A stretch of DNA of 64,000 nucleotides, from the NCBI GenBank assembly GCA_934045075.1, contig OW203721.1:18706714-18770713 (forward strand). The letters are read 5' to 3'. Shown here piece by piece: positions 1 to 10,150 of this stretch. Under the pieces are notes generated by a model. That model worked only from the letters and a program-made list of their open reading frames with translations, was not told the origin of the DNA and ran no database searches. The stretch is from Yponomeuta sedellus. Taxonomy: Eukaryota > Arthropoda > Insecta > Lepidoptera > Yponomeutidae. How positions within the stretch are numbered: the stretch's first letter is position 1; the number at the start of each line of letters is the position of its first letter. Position numbers and translations under genes: made by a program.

Positions 1-387
1 CAAGTTTAAAAAAAGACGTCATTGAATTTTCATGCCACTACATTTTTGGCACATACAAAAACTGCAACATAAATTGATGATTTAACATCACCGAAAACGA
101 GGTAATAATGCGAAGTTTTTTTTCTCCATGCCAGTATTTGTGCGGCTAATAACTGCGTTCGCGCATATTTTTCGCGCTCTGACGGCGACGGACGACGCGA
201 CGTCGTGACCCGCCCCGCCCCCTCTCGCCGCGGGCTTGTAGGTACTGCCGAGGGCAAAAGTGATTTGATTATTTCCAAAACAAAATAAAAGCCGACAGAC
301 AGCCTCAGACACCTGCTTAAGTGGTTATATAGATTCTTACACCTAAAACATTTAAAAATTTATGTTTATCTGATTTAACAAATTAGA
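1..387. other. No gene seen; short GC-rich patch
   Basis: AT-rich non-coding sequence. A GC-rich patch at about 170-236, rich in CpG, interrupts it. Short open frames cross the patch but have no recognisable domain, and the patch alone does not make a promoter. Confidence 0.5.
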
Positions 388-707
388 AAGTTTTCATTAT
401 TATACTATTTTTATTTTTAATGCACTAACCCGTGCTAAGGACAATTTTAAAAACCTATTTAGAGGCTAAAAATTCCACTCATGCCGGGACTCGAACCCGC
501 GACCTCTGGCTATCCGTGCCAGCGCTCTTTCCAACTGAGCTAATGGGCGACTCACCGGCATCAGTGAAATTTCGAACCTCTTTACACCATTCTCTGTATT
601 ACGTACAGGCAGCGACATCTGGCCGAAGTAGATTGCATCACTTACAGCCCCGACTACCTATTTTGTGGAATTTTTAGCCTCTAAATAGGTTTTTAAGTTT
701 TCATTAT
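388..707 (-). repeat. tRNA-cored SINE with inverted tail end, bracketed by 13 bp TSD
   Basis: A minus-strand copy of the tRNA-cored family. Read on the minus strand it has leader, tRNA-like core (478-549) and 3' tail, and it ends in the A-rich tail (401-445 on plus). The plus-strand right end (664-694) is a second, inverted copy of part of the same tail (GTGGAATTTTTAGCCTC...). The whole unit lies between direct repeats AAGTTTTCATTAT at 388-400 and 695-707, so both tail pieces arrived in one insertion. The core has D-arm, B box (GGTTCGAATCCC type) and 5 bp anticodon stem, but the anticodon loop ACGGATA lacks T33. It is therefore a SINE promoter region, not a working tRNA gene. Confidence 0.85.
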
Positions 708-739
708 CTTTATCTTCAACTTCATTAACCAAAAATGTA

Positions 740-1112
740 ACAGTAGACTCAAGTGAAGCGAGAGACCCAGGTTCGATCCCCAGTGCGGACATGTACCGAA
801 TACTTTGTTTTATTTCAATGTCAGGTACATTCGCGAATTTGTAGTAGCAACACCACGAGCGAACTGTGAACGAAAACACCGCGAGCAATCCTTGATTTGC
901 TCCGCACGTATTGACTAGTCTTTCTTGCGGGCTAGGCCGACTAAGCTGTCAAGATGGTATAGGATGGTGCTGGGCAAGCCCACACTATCTAAAAAAACCA
1001 TTGTCCCAGACACTGTAGCGTCCGAGTGGTTCCTTCACCTATCTAGTGTCAGTGAAGGACGCTGTATAAACCATCTCATTACGGAGATGCAAAGCCCAAT
1101 CCTATGAGCCAA
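740..1112 (+). repeat. Other tRNA-headed SINE copy, diverged
   Basis: A B-box-like segment GGTTCGATCCCCAGTGCGG near 770 is followed by the GACATGTACC... body seen in other SINE heads of this window (compare 45505-45600 and 60510-60593). The 3' boundary is uncertain and no target duplication was found. Confidence 0.5.
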
Positions 1113-1236
1113 AAAGGTGATATTGACAAGATAGTCTATAAAACGATGCACTATTTGCTCTATGAATTTTCTATTCAATAAGTCATTACCAATACGAGGT
1201 ACCACTCGAAAGTTCCTAGTGGAAATAAAACTTGAT

Positions 1237-1425
1237 CACTCTTTATTTCTCTGTACGTAATACAGAGAATATTGTAAAGAGGTTCGAAATTTCACTGATG
1301 CCGGTGAGTCACCCATTAGCTCAGTTGGAAAGAGCGCTGGCACGGATAGCCAGAGGTCGCAGGTTCGAATCCCGGCATGGGTGGAATTTTTAGCCTCTAA
1401 ATAGGTTTTTAAAAACACTCTTTAT
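1237..1425 (+). repeat. tRNA-cored SINE, 5'-truncated, 10 bp TSD
   Basis: Plus-strand copy starting inside the leader (CTCTGTACGTAATACAGAG) and continuing through the tRNA-like core (about 1310-1382) to a shortened tail (GGAATTTTTAGCCTCTAAAT). Direct repeats CACTCTTTAT lie at 1237-1246 and 1416-1425. It has no inverted tail piece, unlike the copy at 388-707. Confidence 0.85.
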
Positions 1426-1551
1426 CTACCTAGAGTCGGCAGTAAGGGATTGCTCTCTTGTGCTGATTACGCTCATGCTAAGCATCTTTATCTGCCTAGA
1501 GTCGACAGTGTGGAATTGCTCTCCTATGCTGATTACGCTCATGCTAAGCAA
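1419..1551. repeat. Two-copy tandem duplication, ~66 bp unit
   Basis: Two adjacent units, about 1419-1484 and 1485-1551, share CTTTATCT(A/G)CCTAGAGTCG near their start and GCTGATTACGCTCATGCTAA near their end. No coding content seen. The SINE at 1237-1425 abuts it and its target duplication overlaps the first unit. Confidence 0.75.
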
Positions 1552-1560
1552 CTTACTTAC

Positions 1561-2270
1561 CTAGACGTGGTTTTTTAAATGCGTTGCACTAGTGTACTCC
1601 TACATAGAAATGAAATGAAATTTATTTATAACCAAAATAAAATTTGCCGCGGACAGAAAATACATACCCAATAGGTAGGGTACAATACACATTTATTTTG
1701 TATTTGATAACCATTTTCACTAATAAAATCCATTGCGGATTCATTAAAATGAAAAAATCTTAGCAAACAGTTATTATTTATTTATTAAATAGTTAGTTCA
1801 TTATACCTATTATTGAAAGGAACACAACTAAGTTTTATAGCACTTTTATTGATATAAGTACCGAAATCTTTGACCAGTTCATTAACTTTGGAATAAGTAA
1901 CTTTTTTGTTCACCTACTTTGCACTTCAATATCAATCTGTTTGTTAAATTTTCTGAATGTGTATAGATGGAACCTTGTATCAGACGTATGTTTCATGCAA
2001 GAACCAACATTAAACACCTATTCATAAAAGGAACGTGAAAAGAGTGCCAATCACGAAAGCTGCCATTATCGAACGATAAAAACGGTGACTCTAACACTGG
2101 TCCCCAATAAAATATCTATAACAGCACCTCTTAACAAGCTGTGTAAACGGCGCGACACAATTATTAGTGAAGTTAAACAATAAAGCTACGTTCCATTTCT
2201 TATTTCATAGCTTGGCGTAAAGATTGCTGAGCGTAGACCGACTGGGAAGTAGAATTCCTTTTTTTGTAAA
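1561..2270. other. No gene seen
   Basis: AT-rich. Only a possible LINE-type tail on the minus strand (GAAATGAAATGAAATTT near 1607-1624) stands out. Nothing else is recognisable. Confidence 0.4.
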
Positions 2271-2284
2271 ACGTCAATTATCTC

Positions 2285-2465
2285 ACTGAACTCCTTTTAG
2301 GGTTCAGTAGTCAACGAGGAACTCTTGAAGTTTCGCCATATCCGTCGGTGACAGTAAGTATAAGGACGCTGGCAAAGATATGCACTTCATATTAATCATA
2401 CCAAAAAAGTAGAATTAAATGCTTAAAAAAATACTTAAACACGGGTAGCGGATTTTTCATTTACT
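2285..2465. repeat. Lepidopteran interspersed repeat fragment ('GTTC-GTAGTCAAC' family)
   Basis: GGGTTCAGTAGTCAACGAGG followed by AGTTTCGCCATATCCGTC and, further on, a TATTAATCATACCAA-like stretch matches in order the repeat seen at 3525-3758, 8575-8700 and 39165-39660. It is diverged and has no open frame. Confidence 0.6.
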
Positions 2466-2470
2466 TTAGA

Positions 2471-2850
2471 ATTACGAATAGGTTTTTCTTATTTAGGGAT
2501 CGCTGTGCAAAATACTAAAAAAAAATGACAGTTTGTAATATGGTAGTGGGTCTTTCTACACGGGTATTTGTAAAAACATGAAAAATAAACAATCAGATAG
2601 CACATATAAAGAAGTTAAAGGCAAAGTTGGCTTTGTAAGACAAAGTTGACTAAATGAGTAATAGTCAAAATAACAAATAAACAAATCTTCTTTTTGCGTG
2701 GACCTACACGTACTTGGCAGATAGTTTTAATAATCAGTATTTTCACCACTATTCTGTGATTATTGGCTGGCGTAAATTGTTCAATTAGGACGTTTTTGAA
2801 ATTAAAGTAGTAGGTAGCACTTGGTAGCACTTTCCGCGGTCTTAGTTAGA
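2471..2850. other. No gene seen
   Basis: Low-complexity AT-rich sequence. One 71-codon minus-strand frame is open but has no domain, splice context or homologous second copy here. Confidence 0.4.
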
Positions 2851-2851
2851 C

Positions 2852-3095
2852 CTGAGATTTCCGCACTTAGCCTCATAGTTGGGCCATTGTACGTAGCAAG
2901 CGCTGAGGTACGTTAACACTTCAGACACTAGGGTTTCCTTACGATGTTTCCCTTCACCGTCGGCGAGTGGTATTGCTACAATAATTTCACAAATGTACAT
3001 AACTTAGAAAACAAAGTCATTGGTACATGCCGGGGTTTGAACCCACGACCTCCCGATTGAGAGGCCGGCGTTCTACACTGCTCCGCTACCAAAAA
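2852..3095 (-). repeat. Metulj/HaSE-type tRNA SINE, nearly full length
   Basis: On the minus strand the order is tRNA-like head (TGGTAGCGGAGCAGTGTAGA, B box GGGTTCAAACCCC), then GCATGTACCAATGACTTTG, a CATTTGTGAAATTATTGTAG body, GAAGGGAAACATCGTAAGG and a GCGGAAATCTCAGGTC part. The same order of blocks is found at 19568-19866. The LINE-like 3' tail is missing here. Confidence 0.8.
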
Positions 3096-3524
3096 TTAGT
3101 TATGTGATACAAAATGTTAATGTCATAATCATAATGCTAGTTATATTGTACGCCACGCTAATATAAACTACTCGAAATACTAATCCTGTGCAGACGAAGT
3201 CGCGGGTAGCATCTAGTAGATAAATAAATTGCGAATCATAGCTTTTACGAGGTTTAGATGCAGACGTAATTGGGAGTCTTTTTGTGGCGATTACTAAAGC
3301 AAGTCCGTGGACCGAAGGCCATAATGTCATAATCACATATACAAACGAGGATATCATAAAACAATTTCCACTTATGTTCGGTCACACTATCGCGTCTTTA
3401 GACTCGTATCAACATTACAGACGGCGCCATCTTTAATTTGATTTTTATTGCCAGGTATTCATACTGTTAGCAAGACAGGAAGCGGTAATTTTGTTCGCCC
3501 AAATTTTCAGTTACCAAGACTGTC

Positions 3525-4175
3525 TTTTTAGGATTGCGTAGTCGACAAGGAACCTTTATGGTTTCGCCATGTCCATAATTCTGTTTGTATGTCTGTCCGG
3601 GCCTAGCTCAGAGACTATCAGTACTAGAAAGTTGAAATTTGGTTCAGATATACATATTAATCACGCCGATAAAACGGTAGAACACAATCCCAAACATTTT
3701 TTATGGTATCCTTATGTTAGGGATGCATTATTTTCTCGCCTGCTCCATAGTGTGGGGTATCGTTGGATTCGTTATCAACCCTTGTATGTCCCCACTGCTG
3801 GGGCACGCAGGAAGGTTAGGCCATACTCCACCACGGGGGCCAAGTCCGGGTTGGTGGAGGATTGTAAGACAGTGGCGAGCCTTACTGTCAGTAGTAATCA
3901 AGCCGCCCATAAGGCCTCTGACATGGCTTAACCACTGCCATTATATGACAGCCGGCACCAACGGCTTAATGTGCCTTGCGAAGCACGGAAGCGCTCGGAA
4001 AAATGCCACTAGCGGTAGTCACGGGACGCTCACCCATCCTGTACCTGACCGCGGCTGTTGATGCTGACCCAAGTGATTGATTCTAATCACTCGGTTCGCC
4101 CAGGCCACGAGCGCATCGTTGGATTAGTCGTTCATAAATATGGCGGGAGTGCGAAGATTTTTTTTATTTAGGGTT
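3525..4175 (+). repeat. Lepidopteran 'GTAGTCGACAAGGAACC' repeat, split by a 5S-like SINE
   Basis: Left part: GTAGTCGACAAGGAACC, TGGTTTCGCCATGTCC, CTGTCCGG, a CTAGAAAGTTGAAATTTGG block and AATCACGCCGATAAAACGG. This is the block order I recall for a very common lepidopteran repeat. The right part resumes at 4126. The insertion point is marked by the duplicated ATCGTTGGATT. Confidence 0.75.
3759..4125 (-). repeat. Full-length 5S-rRNA-like SINE, 11 bp TSD
   Basis: Element body 3770-4114, minus strand, between direct repeats ATCGTTGGATT (3759-3769 and 4115-4125). The 5' third resembles the 3' half of 5S rRNA, including the C-box-like GGATGGGTGAGCGTCCCGTG. The middle holds CCGAGCGCTTCCGTGCTTCG and GCCTTATGGGCGGCTTGAT. 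The 3' part ends in CCCCAGCAGTGGGGACATAC and AAGGGTTGATAACG, a LINE-like tail. Transcription would be expected from the 5S-type internal promoter by RNA polymerase III, and copying by a partner LINE. The 115-120 codon frames across it are incidental. Confidence 0.85.
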
Positions 4176-4179
4176 TTTT

Positions 4180-5170
4180 GAGTTGAGTTCGATTCGTACC
4201 GAATTTGTCCCATACCAACTGCACCAAAAACGCAGGCAGTCAAAAACAAGTAGGTATGTGAATTACTGTTGACACAGTAAGCTCTTGGAGATAATGGCGT
4301 GTTTCCAATGCAAGTCTAAGGTAAAACTGTATGAACTGTGGAAGACCAGTTTGTATGCTCAATAGTGTTGCACTGTCGGTACATGCGCAGGATTTGATTT
4401 AACTTCACAATACACGTTTCCAGCGGCAATAATAAAATTAAATATTTGCATCTTTAATTCCTTAATATTCGATCGCTGCTCACGGGGTAAGATGAGTTAA
4501 TTAACACAATCCAAAACTCTGGTAAGACATTTTAGCATTAAATGAAACCTAGGTAAAGGAAGGGTAGGAAATAATTGCAACCAGGGTACCTGGCTATTCA
4601 CTCAAACTTCGAGCTACGTCAGCTGTTCGTAGGGTTGGAGGAGTTCTGTGTTCGTAAAGGGTTTTGTGTAAAGGTAACGAAGCATCCTAGCTCGCCAGTG
4701 GAGCAAATGTGGTTAGAGCTGTTCAAACGGATGCCTAGCTCTCGGTACCGCATACAGCGCACTTAGAGGTAGGCAAGTGATTTTCAGGTGTATAATTTGA
4801 AGGCACTCACTCGGTGTCAGGCAATTGTACCGAGGTAATGACTGGAACGCACTGTATTTTTACGTAATTGACATACAGGGTTTGATTAACTATTTCACTT
4901 GTGATTGATGTCACTTGGCACCATTGCACACAATGGTGTATTACACACAAAAAATATATCTTTAACGCATGAAAAATACGAAGTGATCATTACTTCATAC
5001 ATCCATAAAATTCATTAAACTTTCGTCAAACTAAAAAAAATTATACGTACAATTTTTTTTTATATTTTTGATATTTTTATTAGTAAGTTTATTATTAATT
5101 AGGTTAATACATCCTTTATGGGGTATTGTAAACGCTTTTATAATAAAATCCCTGAAGATATATTAAGCTT
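4180..5170. other. No gene seen
   Basis: Non-coding, AT-rich. No tRNA head, LINE tail, inverted repeat or plausible exon was recognised. Confidence 0.4.
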
Positions 5171-5175
5171 GCCTT

Positions 5176-5215
5176 ACATTTCTTGAACCGCGTTTCAACG
5201 CGGTTCAAGAAATGT
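5176..5215. repeat. Perfect palindrome, 19 bp arms, 2 bp loop
   Basis: ACATTTCTTGAACCGCGTT (5176-5194), then TC, then its exact reverse complement (5197-5215). It lies directly at the left edge of the repeat at 5216-5610. Confidence 0.95.
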
Positions 5216-5610
5216 GTTAAGTACCAACACTTTGTGCCAAAGGGGCTACTATAACATAAAGCCAGTAGCTACTATAACATAACACAATGCATGACTTCTA
5301 TGTTTTAAAAGAATCAAACTCTGTAAACCCTGGAATTAAAGCCAGTACAATGCATGAGTTACATATTTTAAAATAATTATGTAAACTCTGTTAATTAAGG
5401 ACTTTGAAAAAACTACGTTTTTATCTAAGATAAAAACATAGTCTTTTAATAATCTATAAGACTAAGACAAGAGTTGATTTGTTTTCGTTGTTGTTCTTGT
5501 TTTTGTCATTTTTTTCTCAAAAATGATCTAGATTTTGAAATGGTCACCTAGTTTGAATTGTAACATTCATTAAGCCGCAGTTTCTGCGCTACTTTGAATA
5601 AAATTCAATA
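5216..5610 (+). repeat. LINE-like 3' end repeat, copy 1 (copy 2 at 25798-26092)
   Basis: Shared with 25798-26092 in the same order: ACTTTGTGCCAAA-GGGCTACTATAACATAAAG, CTGGAATTAAAGCCAGT, ATTATGTAAACT, TTAATTAAGGACTTT, AAATGATCTAGATTTTGAAA, TTCATTAAGCCGCAGTTTC and ACTTTGAATAAAA. The closing AATAAA followed by a simple repeat in copy 2 suggests the 3' end of a non-LTR element or a processed transcript. Family not identified; no open frame. Confidence 0.7.
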
Positions 5611-5621
5611 TTCAATAACCT

Positions 5622-5670
5622 AAGACGAGCAAACAACTTAAAACTTTATTTTAAGTTGTTTGCTCGTCTT
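5622..5670. repeat. Perfect palindrome, 22 bp arms, 5 bp loop
   Basis: Arms 5622-5643 and 5649-5670 (AAGACGAGCAAACAACTT...) are exact reverse complements around CTTTA. It lies just right of the 3' end of the repeat at 5216-5610. Confidence 0.95.
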
Positions 5671-6720
5671 TTATTTAAATCTTATATTGTAATTGATGCT
5701 TATATTTTAACGATTTTTATGAACGGTTTGTGTACAAACAAACCAAATTATAGACATACTTTTTTTTCTACGTTTCTATGCACTTCATCTGACTTTTACC
5801 AAACCAATCCATACATACTCTCACAGCTATAAGACTCCTAGGGGTAGACAGAATGAAAGGTTTGCTACACGCCACCATCTTAACCAAGCATTACCCCCTA
5901 TTATTTCATAATATCACTTATATATTTTTTTTAAGATTATTAGTTATATCGTCTCTTATCAGAGAGGCATCTTTCCACGTTTACCATGGAGCGTAAATTT
6001 TCTTTCACGTTAAAGCAACAATAACGATTAAAAAATTTGATGCGGTTTTACTCATTAGGGAGTGCCTGCGCTACGGGGTACCTAAATAAATTGAAAGCAA
6101 TGACCATTCACAGTCAAACTAATGCTTTAAAATGTGTGAGGATATTCTGGTTCATGTTTGTATTTATTCACCGTGTCGCAAGACGTAAAAGCTGTTTGAT
6201 TGATCTTTCCACTCGCACAAGTTGTATGGTTTGTGCAATGCTTTAAAATTACCCATGTTAAGGCGGCTCCTCAAGGACTACGAGTACAAAGAAACTTAGT
6301 TTGGTGTTAATTTACAACCGACATGCCAGATATCCATGAATCACCGATGTATTTACAGGACACAAGTCAAAGTTAGCTCTTGCTTACAACTAAGAATATC
6401 AGAGTTAAAAAAGAAAACATAGCTTCTTGAAACTTTTCATAGAAACTATTCACAAGGTTTCATTTCTTTTTCATAAGTTTATTTCCAATTCTAAGCACGA
6501 CCAAACCGTCTTTTCTGTCTTCTAAACATATTGGTAAACTTTCATCGCTATTCAGCATGAAATGAGGCACCTACTTAAAAATAACTTATGAAACTTTAAA
6601 AAAAATCCAGTATGTGTTTTTTTAAAGGTTCCAAAAGCATCGCACTTTGGTTTTTCAAGATCACCGGAAAGAGGACTACCGAACGAAAGTCCTAAAGGTG
6701 TTAGTGTCAAAATAAGTTCG
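5671..6720. other. No gene seen
   Basis: AT-rich, non-coding. Short open frames such as 6037-6246 have no recognisable domain. Confidence 0.4.
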
Positions 6721-6721
6721 G

Positions 6722-7218
6722 TAAAGCCGGGTTTTCACGATCTTAGTACACTCCGAGGCCGAGTGATAGTAATGCTACTCGGAAGCAAGTCGTATTGTGT
6801 ACACCGGCCATCTTAGTAAAAAAAATCAGTTTAATGAAAACTCAATTTTTTCTTTTCACATGAACCGCGCTATAGGTACTCGTCTTCAGTTACTTAGATG
6901 AAATCGCAAATCGGCTTTTATATAAGCCACGTTTTCACGGTCTTAGTGGACTAAGACCGACTACGCCATCCGAGTAAACTAAAGCTTCTGATTGGCTATT
7001 TTGGTGTTGTCACAAAAAACCAACCAATCAGAAGCTTTAGTTTACTCGGATGGGGCACTCGGTCCGAGCGTACTAAGGCTGACATTCAGAGACGAAAACT
7101 AAGCAAAGACTGGTCTTACAAATGTCCAAATAACGTACATTTTGACGTTTCTGAGACCGGTCTTAGCTTCAGTTTTCGTCTCTGAATGTCAGCCTTAGAC
7201 CCTGAAAACCTGGCTTTA
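6722..7218. mobile_element. Fold-back DNA element with ~25 bp TIRs and nested hairpins
   Basis: Left end TAAAGCCGGGTTTTCACGAT and right end (reverse complement) TAAAGCCAGGTTTTCAGGGT match at about 20 of 25 positions over the terminal repeat. Inside, the motif AAGCCACGTTTTCACGGTCT recurs at 6927. Two long hairpins follow: 6965-6995 with 7024-7056, and 7074-7119 with 7153-7197. No transposase is encoded, so it is a non-autonomous MITE or a nest of related MITEs. Target duplication not certain (TA possible). Confidence 0.8.
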
Positions 7219-8560
7219 AACTAGAAAATAGGTTTAGTTTAGTTTCTATATTAATAGTCTAAATAGTGAAATATCTATGTTTTTGTTATTATACACAGTA
7301 AAAAGTATATGAAACAGGCCCTTTTCGTGGGACTGAAAGACTCGAACTGGAACTAGATGGCGACACGTTAAAGGACGCTTCATAGTCAAGTAAAGTAACT
7401 ACTGTCTCTGTCGCACACTAAATGTGGTTGAGCCAGTAGACTGAAATATCATATTATAATTACTAGCCCCAAGTCCGTCACGCGTAGTAATCGAGCTTCC
7501 CGACGTTAATGAATTATTTTTAACAACCGACTTGCTCTTTTATTGTCTAATTCATTATTTTTATACTGATTCGTTAGTTTAATTTACCTACTCACTTACC
7601 AAATTGGAAGATAAAACACTACTTAGTTGACTGTGTAACCTGATACACGGACAAAATCGATTTGTCTAAAATCGCCGGGAGATTCGTTAGACCTAGATTT
7701 ATGTTAAATGAGTATGAATAAAATAAGGAAAGCTTAATTTGAAAATAACATCTTTGAGTCTTGCGATATAAAAAAAAATACTATCGTATTTTGATGAATT
7801 ATTACGATGCTGCATATCTTTGAAATCCAGTAATTGGGGCCTTTACTATGTACGTTTTGTATTATATAAAGAGAGACCTTGCATTAAATAATAATTGAAC
7901 TTAACCTGGTCCCAAATATACCCATCAGGGTATCGGGTATCAACCCGATACCCTGTGCTACAGCAAAAAAATCATAAACCGGAAATACACCCAGATTGGG
8001 GCAATATTGTAGAAATCAAGTACTGTGCCTTGTATTAGGAATCGAACCCACAACAAAACATCCTTGCCCACAACCTCTTTTACTAAAACAGAGTATGCAT
8101 GTTAACTACAAAACCAATGAGTAGTCAAGTGCGAGATGAGAAGATAAGAATATTCTTTATTGTACTCTGGAAAAAGGCAAAAACATAGTACAATCACCAA
8201 TTGTTAATACAATTAGCCTTATTGGTAAAATAAATTTCTTCCATACAATCGTACGATGAAAAGTTTCTGAAGAAAGTTAAAAAAACGCTTAGCTAGTGCA
8301 AATTTTAATATTGACACATACTTATGCTTGTGCAAGGTACGAGGCCCGAACGTCTCTAACATTATTTTGTACGGGGTGTGACGAAATCTAAAATACGTAC
8401 TTTTTACTATGGAGATAACTTTTAAATGGCGAAAAAAATCAACTATTCCAAACATAAGGATACAGCAAGCTTTCGCAATTTCTCGCAGGTAGATTTAGCT
8501 GCTATTGTTTTCGCGTTTTCAATGTTTTCCCCGTAGTAAAAGTTGCTCGTATTGATGAAT
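7219..8560. other. No gene; small hairpin and decayed repeat pieces
   Basis: Contains a 13 bp-arm hairpin at 7926-7955 (CAGGGTATCGGGT), a decayed minus-strand SINE-like stretch around 7985-8110 with a weak B-box, and a LINE-type tail at 8146-8190 (AGATAAGAATATTCTTTATTG, also seen near 41500). No supported gene. Confidence 0.45.
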
Positions 8561-8574
8561 AGAACTCATTTTCG

Positions 8575-8700
8575 AGTTTTGTACTCAACAAGGAACCCTT
8601 AGAGTTTCGCCACGTCTCCATCTGTCCGTCTTTCTACGGCTCAGCTCAAAGACGATTAAGAAAGCTGAAATTTGATCCGACAAAGCAGTAGAATTTTTTA
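8575..8700 (+). repeat. Lepidopteran 'GTA-TCAACAAGGAACCC' repeat fragment
   Basis: GTACTCAACAAGGAACCC, GAGTTTCGCCACGTCTCC, ATCTGTCCGTC and GAAAGCTGAAATTTG occur in the family order. Confidence 0.7.
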
Positions 8701-9290
8701 ATTTCTCTTATTTTTGTAAACTCCTACTAAGCTTTAAAGCGGATTAGGATTTTTGCACGCATACCAACTATTTCTTCTACCTCCCGCCAGTAAACCTGCT
8801 AAAAAATGCTAAAAAAGTCCGCCGCATACTAGGATTTTTTTAAAAATAAGTACATAATAAATACATTTCGTCCTTATTGATTTTGACTGGAGTCACCGGC
8901 ATTTAACAGATAAGCATGTAACATTGTATTGCGTGACTACCGCGTGACTGGGGTCACGTGTCAACAAAACTTAAAAAAAAAAGTTTAGTATAAAATCGAA
9001 AAACACGGTTATTCTGATTTGTAATAAATTTATTCAAAGGATAATGCTTGACATCATATGAATAAGCTTCTATTTTACGTAACCCATATACTTCTTTGTA
9101 GGACAATTCAATGAAGCCTTCGACGCTGGTAGAGCCGGTAAAGCACGAATTTTATAAAATAGCTGGCTGACCCCGCAAATGTTATTTTGTTATATTAGTA
9201 AGCCTACGAAATCTCTCAATAAAACCATTTATTAATAAGAGGCATTACACAAACCAAAAATTTGCACAAAGCTTCTTCATAAAAACTAGC
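8701..9290. other. No gene seen
   Basis: AT-rich, non-coding. Nothing recognised. Confidence 0.35.
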
Positions 9291-9299
9291 ACAATAAAA

Positions 9300-9495
9300 A
9301 AAATAAACTAAATTAATCAAAACTACCGCCCCGGAACACACCGGACCCAAAAGTTCCCATGACGCTAGCAGCATTAACTCGTTGCACCGCCAGGGAGATC
9401 CTTTGCATAATCAGGAATGCCTCGGAACGAACGTCATACGAAATTATCTCAGGACTACAAAAATTATACAAAATTTTTATGAAAATCTGTGTTAA
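9300..9495 (-). pseudogene. C-terminal tail of a retroelement ORF, copy 1
   Basis: The minus-strand frame ends QRISLAVQRVNAASVMGTFG..VFRG and a stop. It aligns with the frame at 40842-41033 (QRVSLAVQRGNAASVMGSFG..IFRSG). Conservation of protein over DNA between the two copies supports a once-coding C-terminus, most likely of a LINE. The exact family is not assigned. Upstream (higher coordinates) the frame loses similarity, so this is a 5'-truncated remnant. Confidence 0.55.
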
Positions 9496-9898
9496 CAAAT
9501 ACTAGATTTTTATATATTATATGTAAAATCCAACGAGCTTTTTTATAAAAATATAAGAAATCTCACAGAGCCTTTTCAATTATAACTCTATATATCAAAG
9601 GAACAGCTTTATAATTTATATTAATACAGATAATGAGCTGTTTTCAGCACAAATCCACAAAGCACTTCATAGATGGCGCTTACTTACAGGCGTGCAAATA
9701 CAAGAACCGGGGCACTTCCGTCTGTCAATTTTTGTTAAGCACAGTGTATTTTTATTTTTTAATATTTTATTTTTACTATCTTGTTTTTACTATCTTGTTT
9801 TTATTATTTTAATTTCTTACAGCCGCATTTCAGGTCTTCTACGGCCCACGTAATATATTATGTCATCCGCGGAATTATGAAAAACGCCCGCAATCCTA

Positions 9899-10150
9899 TG
9901 CATGCATGCATACATACATACATACATACATACATACATACATACATACATACATACATACATACATACATACATACATACATACATACATACATACATA
10001 CATACATACATACATACATACATACATACATACATACATACATACATACATACATACATACATACATACATACATACATACATACATACATACATACATA
10101 CATACATACATACATACATACATACATACATACATACATACATACATACA
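9899..10150. repeat. (CATA)n microsatellite, ~250 bp
   Basis: A nearly uninterrupted tetranucleotide array opening with three CATG units (9899-9910). Because the period is 4, it is open in several frames on both strands, giving spurious IHTY or MYVC proteins. Confidence 0.98.

Noticed and set aside
388..707. DNA transposon with TIRs
   Set aside because: The inverted ends are unequal parts of a retroposon tail. The 13 bp TSD, A-rich 3' end and straight copies elsewhere show retroposition.
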